Assembly (NCBI RefSeq): GCF_026340675.1
Contig: NZ_JAPEOX010000001.1
Span: 1,426,001-1,490,000, forward strand
From: Streptomyces sp. NBC_01264
GTDB taxonomy: Bacteria > Actinomycetota > Actinomycetes > Streptomycetales > Streptomycetaceae
Direction: 5' to 3'
Length of the DNA stretch: 64,000 nucleotides
Both the position numbers and the translations under genes were made by a program. This document shows, piece after piece, positions 9,824-19,352 of this stretch. Numbering within the stretch: the stretch's first letter is position 1; the number at the start of each line of letters is the position of its first letter. Under the pieces are notes generated by a model. The model was given only the letters and a program-made list of their open reading frames with translations. It was not told where the DNA came from and did no database searches.

Positions 9824-12706
9824 TCACCGACCGGCCGCGGGCCGTACGGAGAGCCAGTCGCCCGCCGCGAAGGAGTCGGCGCCGATCACGGTGCGGCCGG
9901 TGCGGGGGGCCGTGACGGTGAGCACGCCCTCCGTGCGGCCGGCCGCGAAGCGGGGCGCGCCGACCGTGATGACGGCGGCCCGCTTGCCAGTGGCCCGGCG
10001 GAACTCCGCCAGGAGGCGCAGGCGCAGGGCGGCCTCCTTGCGGTCCACGGCCTGCGGCGCGTACGGCTCCACGACGGCCAGCGCTCCGGTGCCCGACTCC
10101 CGGGAGGCCGTCGCGAGGGCCGCGCGCAGGGCCGTGATCCGGTCCAGGCCGCCACCGGCGAGGGTGGGGCGCGTGGAGCCGAGCGGCAGGAACCGTACGC
10201 CCCGGTGCACGAAGGCCGGGCGGCCGGCGCCGGTCAGTACGAAGTCGACGGCTGCGATCCGGGCGGCGGCCGCGGCCGGCCGGGCTCCGGCAGGCGCGAC
10301 CGCGAACCGCCAGGGCATGGAGTCCACCCGGGCCGCCGTGGCCACGATCGGATCCGGGGAGTCGGGCGTACGGACCACCCCGGTCGGCGGCGTCCGCGCC
10401 GCCAGGGTGTCCAGCAGCAGCCGCGGGGCGGCGGCGGTCCTGGCCGGGTCCTTGGCCTTGGCCGGGCCCTTGGTGCGGGTGGCCGCGGGGGTGGTGGCCG
10501 AGAGCCGGGTCACGGTGAACGGGCGCTCCGCCATCGCCGGGAGCGGCAGCCTGATCTCCCGCCAGCCGGTCCAGTCCACCGCGGGCCCGCGCAGGACCGC
10601 GGCGGCCCCGTCGCCGTCGGCGAGTTCCACCGCGGGCCGCGCCCCGGAGCCGTCTCCGTGCACCCAGAGCGAGAGCGACCGGGCCAGTTCGGGGACCCGG
10701 AGCGGCCGGGGCGGGCTCCCCGCCGCGGTCCCGCCCCCGGCGGGCGGTACGAGGGCGAGCCCCCGGCCGGGACGCCCCTGCCCGGGCGCGACACCGGGCC
10801 CGGTCCACCGGCCGGCGTCCTCCAGATCCGCGAGCACCACGTCCGACAGCCCCACCCCGAGGGCCACCTGGGCCGGGGCCGGGGGCGCGGCAGCACCGGA
10901 GGCACGTGCGGTGACCGAGGTGGGTGCCCCATCTGCTGCGCCTGTAGGGACAGTTGCGTTTGCCTGGCCCGCTGGAGCGGCCGCGCTCAAGGCTCTTGCC
11001 CCAGCCGGGACGCCCCGTACCGTGGCGCGCAGCTGGCCTGTCGCGTTCGGGACCCGGGCGGTTACCGTGAAGCCGCCGTGTCCGTCGTCGGCCACCCGCC
11101 ACCGGGAACGGTCGAAGTCGAGCTCCACGTCCCGGGGTTCGATCACGGCGGCGGCGCCCTGCGCGTCGTACCCGGTCAGGACGAAGCGCGCGGACTCGCC
11201 CTCCTCCGCGAGCCCGATCCGCTCCGGCACGGCCCGGATCCGGGTCGGGGCCCCCAGCACGTCGAGGCGGAGCGCCCCGCTCGCCGCTCCGAGGCGGGCC
11301 CGCACCTCCACCGGGCCGGGGCCCGACGCGCGCAGGACCCCGTCGGGACCGATCCGGCCCCGGCCCTCCGGGAGGGACCAGCCCGGCGCCTTCTCCTGCG
11401 CGGGCACCGGACCGAGCAGTGCGTCGTACGGGGTGGCCCCGAGGGTTCGCGTCAGGCCGGGGAAGGCCCGGGCGGAGCCGCCGACGGGCTCGATCCGGTA
11501 GCCGGCGGCGCGGCCGTCACCCGCCGGGGCGGTCAGGACCAGGCCGTTGGGGACCGGGCGCTGGCGGCCGTCGGACGGGGAGTTCTCCACGGTCAGAGCC
11601 GCCTGCCCGGTGAGCGCGGCGAGCAGGGTCGAGGAGCCGCCGCCGTCCAGGTTGAGGGCGTCGTGGGCGCCGAGCCGGTGCATCAGCCGGCCGAGCGCCG
11701 TCAGGGTCATGCCCCCGCTGTCGCGCTGGCGGCCGTCGACGGTGACCAGGCGGGCCCGGCGGCCGTCGCGGGAGAAGCCGACGGCGGTGCGCGGCGCGGC
11801 CGCGTTGTTCGGCTCGCCGTCGTGGTTCTGCGGGACCCCGGCCACCACGAGCGCCTCCCGGCCGCCGACCGCGCTCACCGGGAGCGGCCCGCCCCCGGCG
11901 TCCACCGGCCGGGCCGCCACCGTGACCGCGTCCCCGGGGCGCAGGGCGGCGAGTTCCGGCGCCGCCGCGCCCGCCGCGACCAGCAGGGTGGTTCCGGGTG
12001 CGGGACGCTCCCGGCGCGCGGGGCCCCGTACCGCCGCGCGCACGGCCGTGACCCGGCCCTCGCGCAGCTCCACCGCCGGTCCCGTCGCGGGGAGTCCGTC
12101 CGCCGGCCAGTCGGCGGTGTAGGCGGCGAAGCCCTCGGCGGGAGGGCGTGCGGCGTTGAAACCGGCGAGCGGGCGCACCGCGCCGCCGGGCAGGGCGACG
12201 CTCCCCTGCAGGGCCAGGCGCAGCACCCGGCCCGGCCCGTCGGCACCGAAGCCGACGGCCTGTCCCGCGCCGGCCGAGGCCGCGTGCAGCAGCCGTCCGG
12301 CGCCGATGCCGGGGCCGAGCGGGGCGCCCGTACCCCGGATGTCGAAGAAGTCCCCGTTCACGGCGGCGACCGCGCGGCGGCCCCGCCCCGCGGGGTGGCG
12401 GGCGGCGGAGTCGGAGACGGTGGCGACGCCCCGGCCGCCGAGGTACTCCGCACGCACACCGGAGCCCGCGCCCTCGCCCGCCAGCTGCACGTCGAGTTCG
12501 TCGATGCGCAGCCACCGGTCGGCTTCCAGCCGGTCGTACGACTCCAGCCGTACCCCGGGGGCGATCTGCCGGGCGGTACGGGCCGTCTCGATCCCCTCTC
12601 CCCCGCCGCCCCCGGAGGCATGGGCCGGCGGGGATGCCGGGGCCACGAGCAGCACGGTGAGCAGGGCCGGCAGCAGGACGGACGACAGCGGGCACAGGGG
12701 GGACAT
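9824..12706 (-). CDS. Large secreted phosphodiester glycosidase (NAGPA-domain) protein
   Basis: 960 aa. Residues 1-30 are a signal peptide ending PPAHASG. About residues 95-400 match the phosphodiester glycosidase/exopolysaccharide NAGPA domain: VAAVNGDFFDIRG, a TAVGFSRDGRRARLVTVDGR strand pair, and the hallmark NLDGGGSSTL near residue 356. The remaining ~550 residues are Ala/Pro-rich with strand-like segments (IRAVPERIGLAEEGESARFVLTG), suggesting Ig-like or carbohydrate-binding modules. Human NAGPA removes GlcNAc from a phosphodiester; bacterial relatives are thought to act on cell-wall or polysaccharide phosphodiesters, so an extracellular wall role is likely but unproven. Divergent from the DUF4328 gene across 147 bp. 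Confidence 0.85.
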   Translation of the reverse strand: MSPLCPLSSVLLPALLTVLLVAPASPPAHASGGGGGEGIETARTARQIAPGVRLESYDRLEADRWLRIDELDVQLAGEGAGSGVRAEYLGGRGVATVSDSAARHPAGRGRRAVAAVNGDFFDIRGTGAPLGPGIGAGRLLHAASAGAGQAVGFGADGPGRVLRLALQGSVALPGGAVRPLAGFNAARPPAEGFAAYTADWPADGLPATGPAVELREGRVTAVRAAVRGPARRERPAPGTTLLVAAGAAAPELAALRPGDAVTVAARPVDAGGGPLPVSAVGGREALVVAGVPQNHDGEPNNAAAPRTAVGFSRDGRRARLVTVDGRQRDSGGMTLTALGRLMHRLGAHDALNLDGGGSSTLLAALTGQAALTVENSPSDGRQRPVPNGLVLTAPAGDGRAAGYRIEPVGGSARAFPGLTRTLGATPYDALLGPVPAQEKAPGWSLPEGRGRIGPDGVLRASGPGPVEVRARLGAASGALRLDVLGAPTRIRAVPERIGLAEEGESARFVLTGYDAQGAAAVIEPRDVELDFDRSRWRVADDGHGGFTVTARVPNATGQLRATVRGVPAGARALSAAAPAGQANATVPTGAADGAPTSVTARASGAAAPPAPAQVALGVGLSDVVLADLEDAGRWTGPGVAPGQGRPGRGLALVPPAGGGTAAGSPPRPLRVPELARSLSLWVHGDGSGARPAVELADGDGAAAVLRGPAVDWTGWREIRLPLPAMAERPFTVTRLSATTPAATRTKGPAKAKDPARTAAAPRLLLDTLAARTPPTGVVRTPDSPDPIVATAARVDSMPWRFAVAPAGARPAAAAARIAAVDFVLTGAGRPAFVHRGVRFLPLGSTRPTLAGGGLDRITALRAALATASRESGTGALAVVEPYAPQAVDRKEAALRLRLLAEFRRATGKRAAVITVGAPRFAAGRTEGVLTVTAPRTGRTVIGADSFAAGDWLSVRPAAGR

Positions 12707-12853
12707 CCAGGCAGGATCGGCCAGCGTTGTGCATATGAGCAGATGAACACAGCGCGAGTCCGGTGGTGTCAGCCATTCGCCCGCACCAAGTCATCCGAAG
12801 GTGCCGTCTGAAACCTTGGCCCCGCCACGTCTTCGACCCGGGGGTACGACCTC

Positions 12854-13606
12854 ATGTCTTTCAGCGCGACCGGCTCACCGCAGCCCGTCGACGAGCCGTT
12901 GCCGGAGTTGCCGGAGTTGCCGGAGCTCACCGCGGAGCCGCTCGCTCCGCTGCGCCCGCCCGGGGGTCTCGCGGCGGCCGCGACCGCCCTGCTCGCCCTC
13001 TCCGGGCTGTACGCCCTGCTCCTGGCCGGAACCGGCGCGTACCTCGGTGCGGCCCTGCGCGCCGGGCGCTACCCGGACGCGGGCACCGAGGACGGCGGCA
13101 CCCTGCCGGACACCTTGATGGCCCTGGCGGGCCTCGTGGAAATTCCGCTGCTGGTCGTCACGGCGGCCGTGTTCATCACCTGGTTCCACCGGGTCCACCA
13201 CAACGCCCGGATCCTCGGCCGGGCGACGGTCACCCGGTCCGCGGCCTGGGCCGTGGGCGGCTGGTTCGTGCCCTTCGCCTTCCTCCGTATCCCGTACAGG
13301 ATGGCGAAGGAGATCTGGGCCGCCAGCCTGCTGCGCGGGCCGGACGATGCCGACCGGCCCGTCCCGACGGCGCCCGTCACCAGGTGGTGGCTGGTGTGGA
13401 TCACCGCGCTGTTCGCCAACCGCGTCTTCGGCATCCTCTGGGGCCGCGCCGACGACCCGGACGGGCTCGCCACGGCCGCGACCGCCGCAGCCGCGTACGG
13501 CGTGGTGCTGCTCGCGGCCTCCGTCCTCGCGATCCGCTTCGTGCGCGCACTGACGGCGATGCAGACCGCCAGGGGCGCGCAAGGCGGCCTGGAAGCGTCC
13601 GAGTAG
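12854..13606 (+). CDS. DUF4328 membrane protein
   Basis: 250 aa. A Pro/Glu-rich cytosolic start (PLPELPELPELTAEPLAP, from a short tandem DNA repeat) is followed by about five membrane segments: ATALLALSGLYALLLAG, IPLLVVTAAVFITWF, a segment near AVGGWFVPFAF, WWLVWITALFANRVFG, and the last one AAYGVVLLAASVLAIRF. ITWFHRVHHNARILG and the WFVPFAFLRIPYRMAKEIW stretch are the DUF4328 signature. Function unknown. The stop codon lies inside a 33-bp tandem duplication. Confidence 0.88.
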   Translation: MSFSATGSPQPVDEPLPELPELPELTAEPLAPLRPPGGLAAAATALLALSGLYALLLAGTGAYLGAALRAGRYPDAGTEDGGTLPDTLMALAGLVEIPLLVVTAAVFITWFHRVHHNARILGRATVTRSAAWAVGGWFVPFAFLRIPYRMAKEIWAASLLRGPDDADRPVPTAPVTRWWLVWITALFANRVFGILWGRADDPDGLATAATAAAAYGVVLLAASVLAIRFVRALTAMQTARGAQGGLEASE

Positions 13607-13660
13607 CCCGCGGAACCCGTGCCGGACGCGTCCGAGTAGCCCTCGGAACCCGTGCCGTAC
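13595..13660. repeat. Tandem 33-bp duplication across the DUF4328 stop codon
   Basis: 13595-13627 and 13628-13660 are identical except at two positions. Each copy contains GAGTAG, so the duplicate supplies a second in-frame stop 33 bp after the first. Confidence 0.95.
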
Positions 13661-13697
13661 GCTCCCGCTCCAGCCACCCGCCCCGGCAGACCCGCGC

Positions 13698-15947
13698 CTA
13701 CCCGGCACCAGGCTCCGGGGCCGGAGCCGCGGCCGTGGCCGGAGCCGGGGCCGGGGCCCGAGCCGGAGCCGAGGCCCGAGCCGGGGCCGGAGCCAGGGCC
13801 GGAGCCGCGGCCGGAGCCGGGGCCGGGGCCCGGAGGGCGGGATCCTGGACGGCGAACTCGCACCACACGCACTTCCCGCCGCCCCGCGGCTCCACGCCCC
13901 AGGCGTCCGCGAGCCGGTCCACCAGCATCAGGCCGCGCCCCGACACCGCCCAGTCGTCGGCCTCCCGCCGCCGCGGCAGGTCGCTGCTGGTGTCCTCCAC
14001 CTCGATCCGGATCCGGCCCTCCGGGGTCAGCCGCATGCTGACCCCGTCGGCGCCGTCCGTGTGGACCAGCGCGTTGGTCATCAGCTCGTCCGCCGCCAGC
14101 TCGATCTCGTCGGCCCGGTCCCGGGCGCCCCACGCCGCGGCGGCCGCCCGGATCAGGTGGCGGGCCATCGCCGGGGCGTCCGGGTCCCCCGGGGTCAGGC
14201 GGTGTCGCAGCGGGCCGCCGCCGCGCGGGAGCGGGGTGCCGCGCCGGCGCAGCAGCAGCAGGGCCATGTCGTCGCCGCCGCCCGAGTCCCCGACCAGGTC
14301 GCACAGCACGTCGGCGAGTTCCACCACGTCCGCGGGCCCGTCCCGGACGGCCTCCATGAGCTCGCGCACCCCCGTGTCGGGATCCGCGCCGGGCCGTTCG
14401 GTCAGCCCGTCCGTGCACAGCAGCAGGGTGTCCCCGGGGTGCAGTTCGAGGCTGGTGACGGGGTACCCCGTACCGCCGGCGCCGGAAGCACCCGGGTCAC
14501 CGGCGCCACCCCCACCGGCCCCGCCCGGACCGCCCGCCCGCTCCGCCGCCGCGAGCCCCAGCGGCAGCCCGCCCGCCACCTGCACCCGGTGGCAACTGCC
14601 GTCTCCGCGCCGCACCACGGGGTCGAGGTGCCCGGCGCGGACCAGCCGGGCCATGCCGCTGGTGAGGTCGATGTCGGCGTACGTGCACGTGGCGAAGCGT
14701 TCCGTCTCCAGGTCCCGCAGGAAGGCCGAGGCCCGCGCCATGGCAGCGCCGGGGGTGTGGCCCTCGGCGATGTACGCGCGCAGCGCGATGCGCAGCTGGC
14801 CCATGACGGCGGCGGCGTCCGTGTCGTGGCCCTCCACGTCGCCGATCATCACGCCGACCCGGCCCTCGCCCAGCGGGACCACGTCGTACCAGTCGCCGCC
14901 GATGTCCCGCCCCATCCGGGCGGCCCGGTACCGCACGGCGATCACCGCACCCGCCACCGCCGGGATCCGGCGCGGCAGCATGGCCTTCTGGAGGCCCTCG
15001 GCGAGGTCGTGCTCCTGCTCGAAGAGGATGGCCCGCTGGAGGCTCTGCGCGATGCCGCTGCCCAGCGCCATCAGTACGTTGCTCTCCTCAGCGTTGAAGT
15101 CGCCCTCCCTCGTATAGAGCAGTCCGAGCGCGCCGACGGCCCGGCCCTGGGCGATCAGCGGGAGGTAGACCCCGCTGCGGACGGCCAGCGGCTCGATGTA
15201 CGGCCACAGCTCCGGGTAGCGGTGCTGGAACTCCTCGCGCGAGCCGAGGTACACCGGCCGCAGGGTCCGTACCGCCTCGCTCATCGGCAGGGGTGCGTCG
15301 ATCCGCGTGTACTCGGTCTCCGGTACGTACGCCCCGATCTGCCCCTCCGCGACCAGGTGGATCCGGCCGCCGTCGACCACGCCGAGCATGACGCTGACCG
15401 CGCCGAGGTGGCCGAGGGCCTCGGGGTCCTTGAGGACGTCGGTGACGTCGTTGACGGTGCGGGCGTGCGCGAGGATCGCCGTGGTCCGCTCGATGACCCC
15501 CGTCATGCGGCGCCGGCCCTCGTCGCGCTCACCGGCCGCGCCGGGCTCGCCGGGGTCGTGGACGGCGTCGCGGACGATCCCGATGATCCGGTACGGACGC
15601 CCGTGCGGGTCCCGCAGGACGCGGCCCTGGACATGGGTCCAGCCCGGAGCCCCGTCCCGGTCGCGGCTGCGCACGTAGGCCCCGTAGTGGCTGCGGCCGG
15701 CCTTCAGCGCCTGCGCGATGCGGGCGTCGAGCCGGGCTTCCTCGCCGGGCGCCAGGCGCACGCGCAGGCCTGCGGGGGTGCCCGTGAACTCCTCGGGGCG
15801 CAGGTCGAAGACCCCGAGGGCGGTGGTGTCCAGAAACATCTGCCCGCTGTCGAGGTCCCAGTCGAAGGTGCCCATGTGGTTGAGCGCGAGGCTCGTGTCC
15901 GTCCGGGCAGGCCACTCGACCTGGGGGGTCACTCCCCATTCGGCCAC
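13698..15947 (-). CDS. Multidomain SpoIIE/RsbU phosphatase with PAS, GAF and kinase-like ATPase domains
   Basis: 749 aa. PAS-like domain (about 20-130, GTFDWDLDSGQMFLD ... RIIGIVRD), GAF (about 150-310, ending GALGLLYTREGDFNAEE), SpoIIE PP2C phosphatase (about 330-570, with MGRDIGGDWYDVVPL, VMIGDVEGHDTDAA and the metal-binding GDDMALLLL), then an HATPase_c anti-sigma-type domain (about 585-700, ELAADELMTNALVHT and GRGLMLVDRLAD). The last 45 residues are Ala/Pro repeats. Such proteins set sigma-factor activity in partner-switching pathways: phosphatase on the anti-anti-sigma factor, kinase half phosphorylating it. No sigma or anti-anti-sigma gene is adjacent. GTG start 15947, weak ribosome-binding site. 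Confidence 0.92.
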   Translation of the reverse strand: MAEWGVTPQVEWPARTDTSLALNHMGTFDWDLDSGQMFLDTTALGVFDLRPEEFTGTPAGLRVRLAPGEEARLDARIAQALKAGRSHYGAYVRSRDRDGAPGWTHVQGRVLRDPHGRPYRIIGIVRDAVHDPGEPGAAGERDEGRRRMTGVIERTTAILAHARTVNDVTDVLKDPEALGHLGAVSVMLGVVDGGRIHLVAEGQIGAYVPETEYTRIDAPLPMSEAVRTLRPVYLGSREEFQHRYPELWPYIEPLAVRSGVYLPLIAQGRAVGALGLLYTREGDFNAEESNVLMALGSGIAQSLQRAILFEQEHDLAEGLQKAMLPRRIPAVAGAVIAVRYRAARMGRDIGGDWYDVVPLGEGRVGVMIGDVEGHDTDAAAVMGQLRIALRAYIAEGHTPGAAMARASAFLRDLETERFATCTYADIDLTSGMARLVRAGHLDPVVRRGDGSCHRVQVAGGLPLGLAAAERAGGPGGAGGGGAGDPGASGAGGTGYPVTSLELHPGDTLLLCTDGLTERPGADPDTGVRELMEAVRDGPADVVELADVLCDLVGDSGGGDDMALLLLRRRGTPLPRGGGPLRHRLTPGDPDAPAMARHLIRAAAAAWGARDRADEIELAADELMTNALVHTDGADGVSMRLTPEGRIRIEVEDTSSDLPRRREADDWAVSGRGLMLVDRLADAWGVEPRGGGKCVWCEFAVQDPALRAPAPAPAAAPALAPAPARASAPARAPAPAPATAAAPAPEPGAG

Positions 15948-16295
15948 ACCTTCAGGGTCTCACTCCTGCACGGTCCGCGCCGGTCCGCGGGGGCCCTGCC
16001 CAGCGGGACGGGGTGGGGTGCGGGACCTCTGCCGGGGAGGTACGGGACGGGGCGCGGGCCCCCTTCGGGGTGGGGTACGGGACGGGGCGCGGACCCCCTG
16101 CCGAGGGGGTACGCGGACGGAGCGCGGGTCCCTGCCGGGGCGGTAGGCGGACGGAGCGCGGGTTCGCGGTACGCGAAGGACGGATCCGGCGTGTCGGCCG
16201 GACCCCGCCGGCCCGCGTGCGCTAGCGGCCCCTCGGGGTGCCGAAAACCGGGCCGAAAAAGGACCAAAGTCCCGGCCTGTCATGACTTTGGCCTA
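15948..16295. other. Intergenic region with a 34-35-bp tandem repeat array
   Basis: Upstream region shared by the SpoIIE gene (minus) and SPFH gene (plus). Four units begin GGTACGGGACGGGGCGCGG or close variants at 16039, 16074, 16108 and 16142 (35, 34, 34 and about 26 bp). The period is not a multiple of three, so the array is not coding even though frames stay open. Most units can fold into a small C-run/G-run hairpin. From about 16255 the G+C falls and a hairpin GGAC-CAAA-GTCC appears (16263-16274). Confidence 0.7.
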
Positions 16296-16382
16296 ATGGG
16301 CGACTTGTACGATTTCGCGAAGATCGATCCGTTCATGATCATCTTTGCTGGCGTCAGCAACCCCCCGGCACGGGGTCGTTGA
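16296..16382 (+). CDS. Possible 28-codon small ORF ahead of the SPFH gene
   Basis: The ORF reads [17 protein letters not shown] and continues to a TGA, with 20 of 27 third positions G or C. Its ATG overlaps the stop of a four-codon ORF (ATG at 16282) in a TAATG junction. It lies in an island of lower G+C than its surroundings and overlaps the proposed SPFH start. There is no clear ribosome-binding site, so it may instead mark a control element. Confidence 0.2.
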   Translation: MGDLYDFAKIDPFMIIFAGVSNPPARGR

Positions 16383-18318
16383 CGCCCACGGCTGTGTGGG
16401 GTGTGGCTTGTCGCAAGCGCCGAAGAGGACCGGAGAACCGGCCGGAATACCGGAGGGAGGGGCGGAGGGAGCGGAGGAAAGGGCAGAGGGAGAGGCGTCG
16501 AATCAGACGGCGGAAGGGGCCCGGACCCCCGGCCGGATATCCGCCCCGCCCACCGGCTCCGCGCACCTCGACACCGGCACACCCGACGAAACGGCCGCCG
16601 ACCAGCGCTCGGGCCCCGGCCCCATGTCCGGAACCGGGTCCGGCCCAGGGTCCGGCTTGCGCTCCGGATCCGAGTCTGCGGTCGACTCGGGCCGGGGCTC
16701 AGACACCGGGCCCGGGTGCGGATCCGGGTCTGAGATCGACTCGGGCCGGGGCTTGGGCCCTGGGTCCGGCCCCGGCCCCGCTCTCGGCTCCGGATCTGGC
16801 CCCGGCGACGGCTCGGTCTCGGTCTCGGGCCTCGGGTCCGGATCGGGGTCAGGACCCGGCTCCGCCCTCGGCTCCGGGTTTGGCTCGCGCCTCGGCTCCG
16901 GATCTGCCCCTGAGGTCGACTCAGGCCCCGGCCCCGGCCCCGGCTCTGGCCCCGGCCTCGGCTCGGGCTCGGGCTCGGGCTCGGGCTCCGGACCCGGATC
17001 CAGCTCCAGGTCCGCGTCTCGGGTCGGCTCGGCCTCCGAGTCCAGCTCGAGCTTTGCCTCCGGCTCCGGCCCGGGCTCAAGGCTCGGGCCCGGGCCGGGG
17101 TCAGGCCTCGGCCCCGGGAGCGGATCCAGCTCCGGGGCCGCGTCTGAGGTCGGCTCCGGGCCCGGGGCTCGTGCCGGGCGTGGGGGTCTGGTGGTGCGGT
17201 CGTACCGGGATCCGCTGGTTCTTGGTCCCCTCTTTCGCGACGAGGAAGCGGTCGGGGCCCGGGTGGCAGCGGACGCCGTCGGCGGCCCGGGCGGGCCCCG
17301 TCGGGCCGGCGGGCCGGCCGCGGAGCCGGGCGCCCTTCGGCAGGCCGCCGTCCGCGCGGCGATACCCCGGCCCGCCCATCCGGACACGGCTGCGGTACCG
17401 GCCCAGCCCCGGACCCTGCCCGCCGTCCTCGACCCCGAGCTCACCGAACACTCCGCGCGGGCCTGTTCCGGCTGGTGGGCGCTGCTCGCCGCCGCGCTCA
17501 CCACGGGCGGCGCCGCCGCCCTCGCCCGGTTCGAGGAGCTCCGGCCCGCCACCTCCCCCGCCGAAGCCTGGCCCCTGGCCGCCGTCGTGTGCTGCGCGCT
17601 CCTCACGCTCGCCGCGCTCGGCGGACTGCGGCGCGGCCGCGCCGGTCAGGCCTGGTCGCTGACCCTGTTCGGCCGCTACCGCGGCACGATCCGGCGTACC
17701 GGCCTGATCTGGTCCAACCCCGTACCCCGGCACACCCGCGTCGACGTGCGGCTGCGCCACTGGCGCAGCGAGCCGCTCCGCGTCGTCGACTCCGAGGGCA
17801 CCGCGCTGCGATCCGTGGTCCTCGTCGTCTGGCGGGTCAGGGACACCGCCCGCGCACTCCTGTCGGTCGACGACCACACCGCGTACCTGCGCGGACAGGT
17901 GGAGTCCACGACCGCACGGGTGCTCTCCCGGATGCCCGCCGACTCCTTCGACCCGGAGCCTGACGGACCGGACGGCCCGGGCACTCTGCGCGACACCGAG
18001 GCCGTCGGCGACGAGCTGACCCGGCTGCTCGCCGCCGAGTGCAAGGCCGTCGGCGTCGAAGTCTTCTCCGCCCGGCCGCTGCACGTCGAGTACGCCCCCG
18101 AGGTCGCCGCGGCGATGCAGCGCCGCCGGGTCGCCTCGATCGACGCCCGGCACCGGGACTCCGTCCTCACCTCCGTGCTCGACGCCGTCGACGACACCGT
18201 GCACCGGATGTCGGACCGCGGGCTCGTGAGCCTGGACGACTACGAACGCAAGGCCCTGGTCAAGGACTTGACCGTGGCCTTCTACACGGCGCGCGGCCCT
18301 GCCGCCGACGCCCGCTGA
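16345..18318 (+). CDS. SPFH/band-7 membrane protein with long Gly/Ser-rich N-terminal region
   Basis: 657 aa as drawn. About residues 85-285 are low-complexity Gly-Ser-Pro dipeptides ([10 protein letters not shown] type). Two membrane segments follow ([18 protein letters not shown] and [20 protein letters not shown], about 380-435), then an SPFH/band-7 domain (about 460-640: [58 protein letters not shown]). SPFH proteins scaffold membrane microdomains. The start is uncertain: TTG 16345 gives the longest frame, ATG 16624 is an alternative, and the opposite strand is also open through the repeat, so the N-terminal 250 residues may be over-called. The SPFH part is firm. Confidence 0.78.
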   Translation: MLASATPRHGVVDAHGCVGCGLSQAPKRTGEPAGIPEGGAEGAEERAEGEASNQTAEGARTPGRISAPPTGSAHLDTGTPDETAADQRSGPGPMSGTGSGPGSGLRSGSESAVDSGRGSDTGPGCGSGSEIDSGRGLGPGSGPGPALGSGSGPGDGSVSVSGLGSGSGSGPGSALGSGFGSRLGSGSAPEVDSGPGPGPGSGPGLGSGSGSGSGSGPGSSSRSASRVGSASESSSSFASGSGPGSRLGPGPGSGLGPGSGSSSGAASEVGSGPGARAGRGGLVVRSYRDPLVLGPLFRDEEAVGARVAADAVGGPGGPRRAGGPAAEPGALRQAAVRAAIPRPAHPDTAAVPAQPRTLPAVLDPELTEHSARACSGWWALLAAALTTGGAAALARFEELRPATSPAEAWPLAAVVCCALLTLAALGGLRRGRAGQAWSLTLFGRYRGTIRRTGLIWSNPVPRHTRVDVRLRHWRSEPLRVVDSEGTALRSVVLVVWRVRDTARALLSVDDHTAYLRGQVESTTARVLSRMPADSFDPEPDGPDGPGTLRDTEAVGDELTRLLAAECKAVGVEVFSARPLHVEYAPEVAAAMQRRRVASIDARHRDSVLTSVLDAVDDTVHRMSDRGLVSLDDYERKALVKDLTVAFYTARGPAADAR

Positions 18319-18347
18319 AAACACCCCCGATGGATAAGGAATCATGC

Positions 18348-19271
18348 ATGCGCACGCCCGAGTTCACCGAAGAAATACCCGACAGTTGTGACTGCACCGG
18401 CTGCGCCACGACGGCCATGACGGCCACCGCGGCCCGCCGCCGCTGCACCCTGCGCGGCGCCGTGGTCGCGGCCGTCGGCGCGACGCTGCTGATGGGCACC
18501 GGGGTGGGCACCGCGTCCGCCGAGCCCGCACCGGCACACGCAGGCTGGGACGGATCGAAGTACTGGTACAAGGACGCGACCGGCTGGTGGCGCTGGACCC
18601 AGCACTACAGCAAGTACGTGGCGAACAGCGGCCGTTCCTCCGCCGGGACCTCGTCGTCCTCGTCCTCCTCGTCGTCCTCCGTACGCACCACCGAGCCGAC
18701 CTTCCGCGGCCGCGCGGGCTGGGACGCCACGGACCGCGTGTACTGGTACAAGGACGGCACCGGCTGGTGGCGCTGGACCCAGCACAAGGACAAGTACCAG
18801 CGCTTCGCCGGCGGATCCGGATCGGGCTCCGGATCCGGCTCCTCCTCGGGCTCGTCCGGCTCCTCGGGTTCCTCGGGTTCCTCGGGTTCCTCCGGCACGC
18901 CCATCCGGCAGGGAACGGAGGGTGCCATCTCCTTCGCCAACCGCCACCTCGGTGACCCGTACGTCTGGGGCGGCAACGGCCCCCGCGGCTGGGACTGCTC
19001 GGGTCTGGTCCAGGCCGCGTACCGCTCCGCGGGCATCGGCCTCCCCCGCGTGGCTTCGGACCAGTACCGGGCCACCACCCCGATCTCCCGCTCCGAACTG
19101 CGCCGCGGAGACCTGGTGTTCTGGACCTCGAACGGCAGCGTCTCGGGCATCCACCACGTCGCCATCTACCTCGGTGGCGGCACATACATAGAGGCCCCCC
19201 GCCCGGGCAAGCAGGTCCGCGTCTCCAGCTTCAGCGCGTACAACCCGAACCTGTACGGGCGCGTCCGCTAG
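18348..19271 (+). CDS. Secreted NlpC/P60 cell-wall endopeptidase
   Basis: 307 aa. A Cys-containing N-region and twin Arg (ARRRCTLRG) precede a hydrophobic segment ending TASAEPA, a probable signal peptide (Tat or Sec). Two copies of a WYKDxTGWWRWTQH motif follow, each next to a Ser- or Gly/Ser-rich linker; these aromatic repeats may bind wall or polysaccharide. The NlpC/P60 domain (about 190-307) has catalytic Cys217 in WDCSGLVQAAY and His269/His270 in GIHHVAIYLGGG. It would cut peptidoglycan stem peptides. ATG 18348 follows AAGGA at good spacing, better than the in-frame ATG 18330. It begins 30 bp after the SPFH stop, so they may be co-transcribed. A strong terminator follows. Confidence 0.93.
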   Translation: MRTPEFTEEIPDSCDCTGCATTAMTATAARRRCTLRGAVVAAVGATLLMGTGVGTASAEPAPAHAGWDGSKYWYKDATGWWRWTQHYSKYVANSGRSSAGTSSSSSSSSSSVRTTEPTFRGRAGWDATDRVYWYKDGTGWWRWTQHKDKYQRFAGGSGSGSGSGSSSGSSGSSGSSGSSGSSGTPIRQGTEGAISFANRHLGDPYVWGGNGPRGWDCSGLVQAAYRSAGIGLPRVASDQYRATTPISRSELRRGDLVFWTSNGSVSGIHHVAIYLGGGTYIEAPRPGKQVRVSSFSAYNPNLYGRVR

Positions 19272-19298
19272 CAGCCGCCTGCGCACCACAGCGGCACC

Positions 19299-19335
19299 AG
19301 ACCTCCCCGAGGGCCATCGGCCCTCGGGGAGGTCT
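19299..19335. terminator. Strong bidirectional hairpin after the NlpC/P60 gene
   Basis: Perfect 17-bp stem (AGACCTCCCCGAGGGCC / complement) around a 3-base ATC loop, between the convergent NlpC/P60 and DUF6777 genes. Confidence 0.92.
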
Positions 19336-19352
19336 TCATGTCGGGCGGGGTC

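Noticed and set aside
16503..17606. Minus-strand Pro-Glu repeat ORF opposite the SPFH gene
   Set aside because: It is the complement of the Gly/Ser repeat and of a conserved SPFH region that clearly reads on the plus strand.
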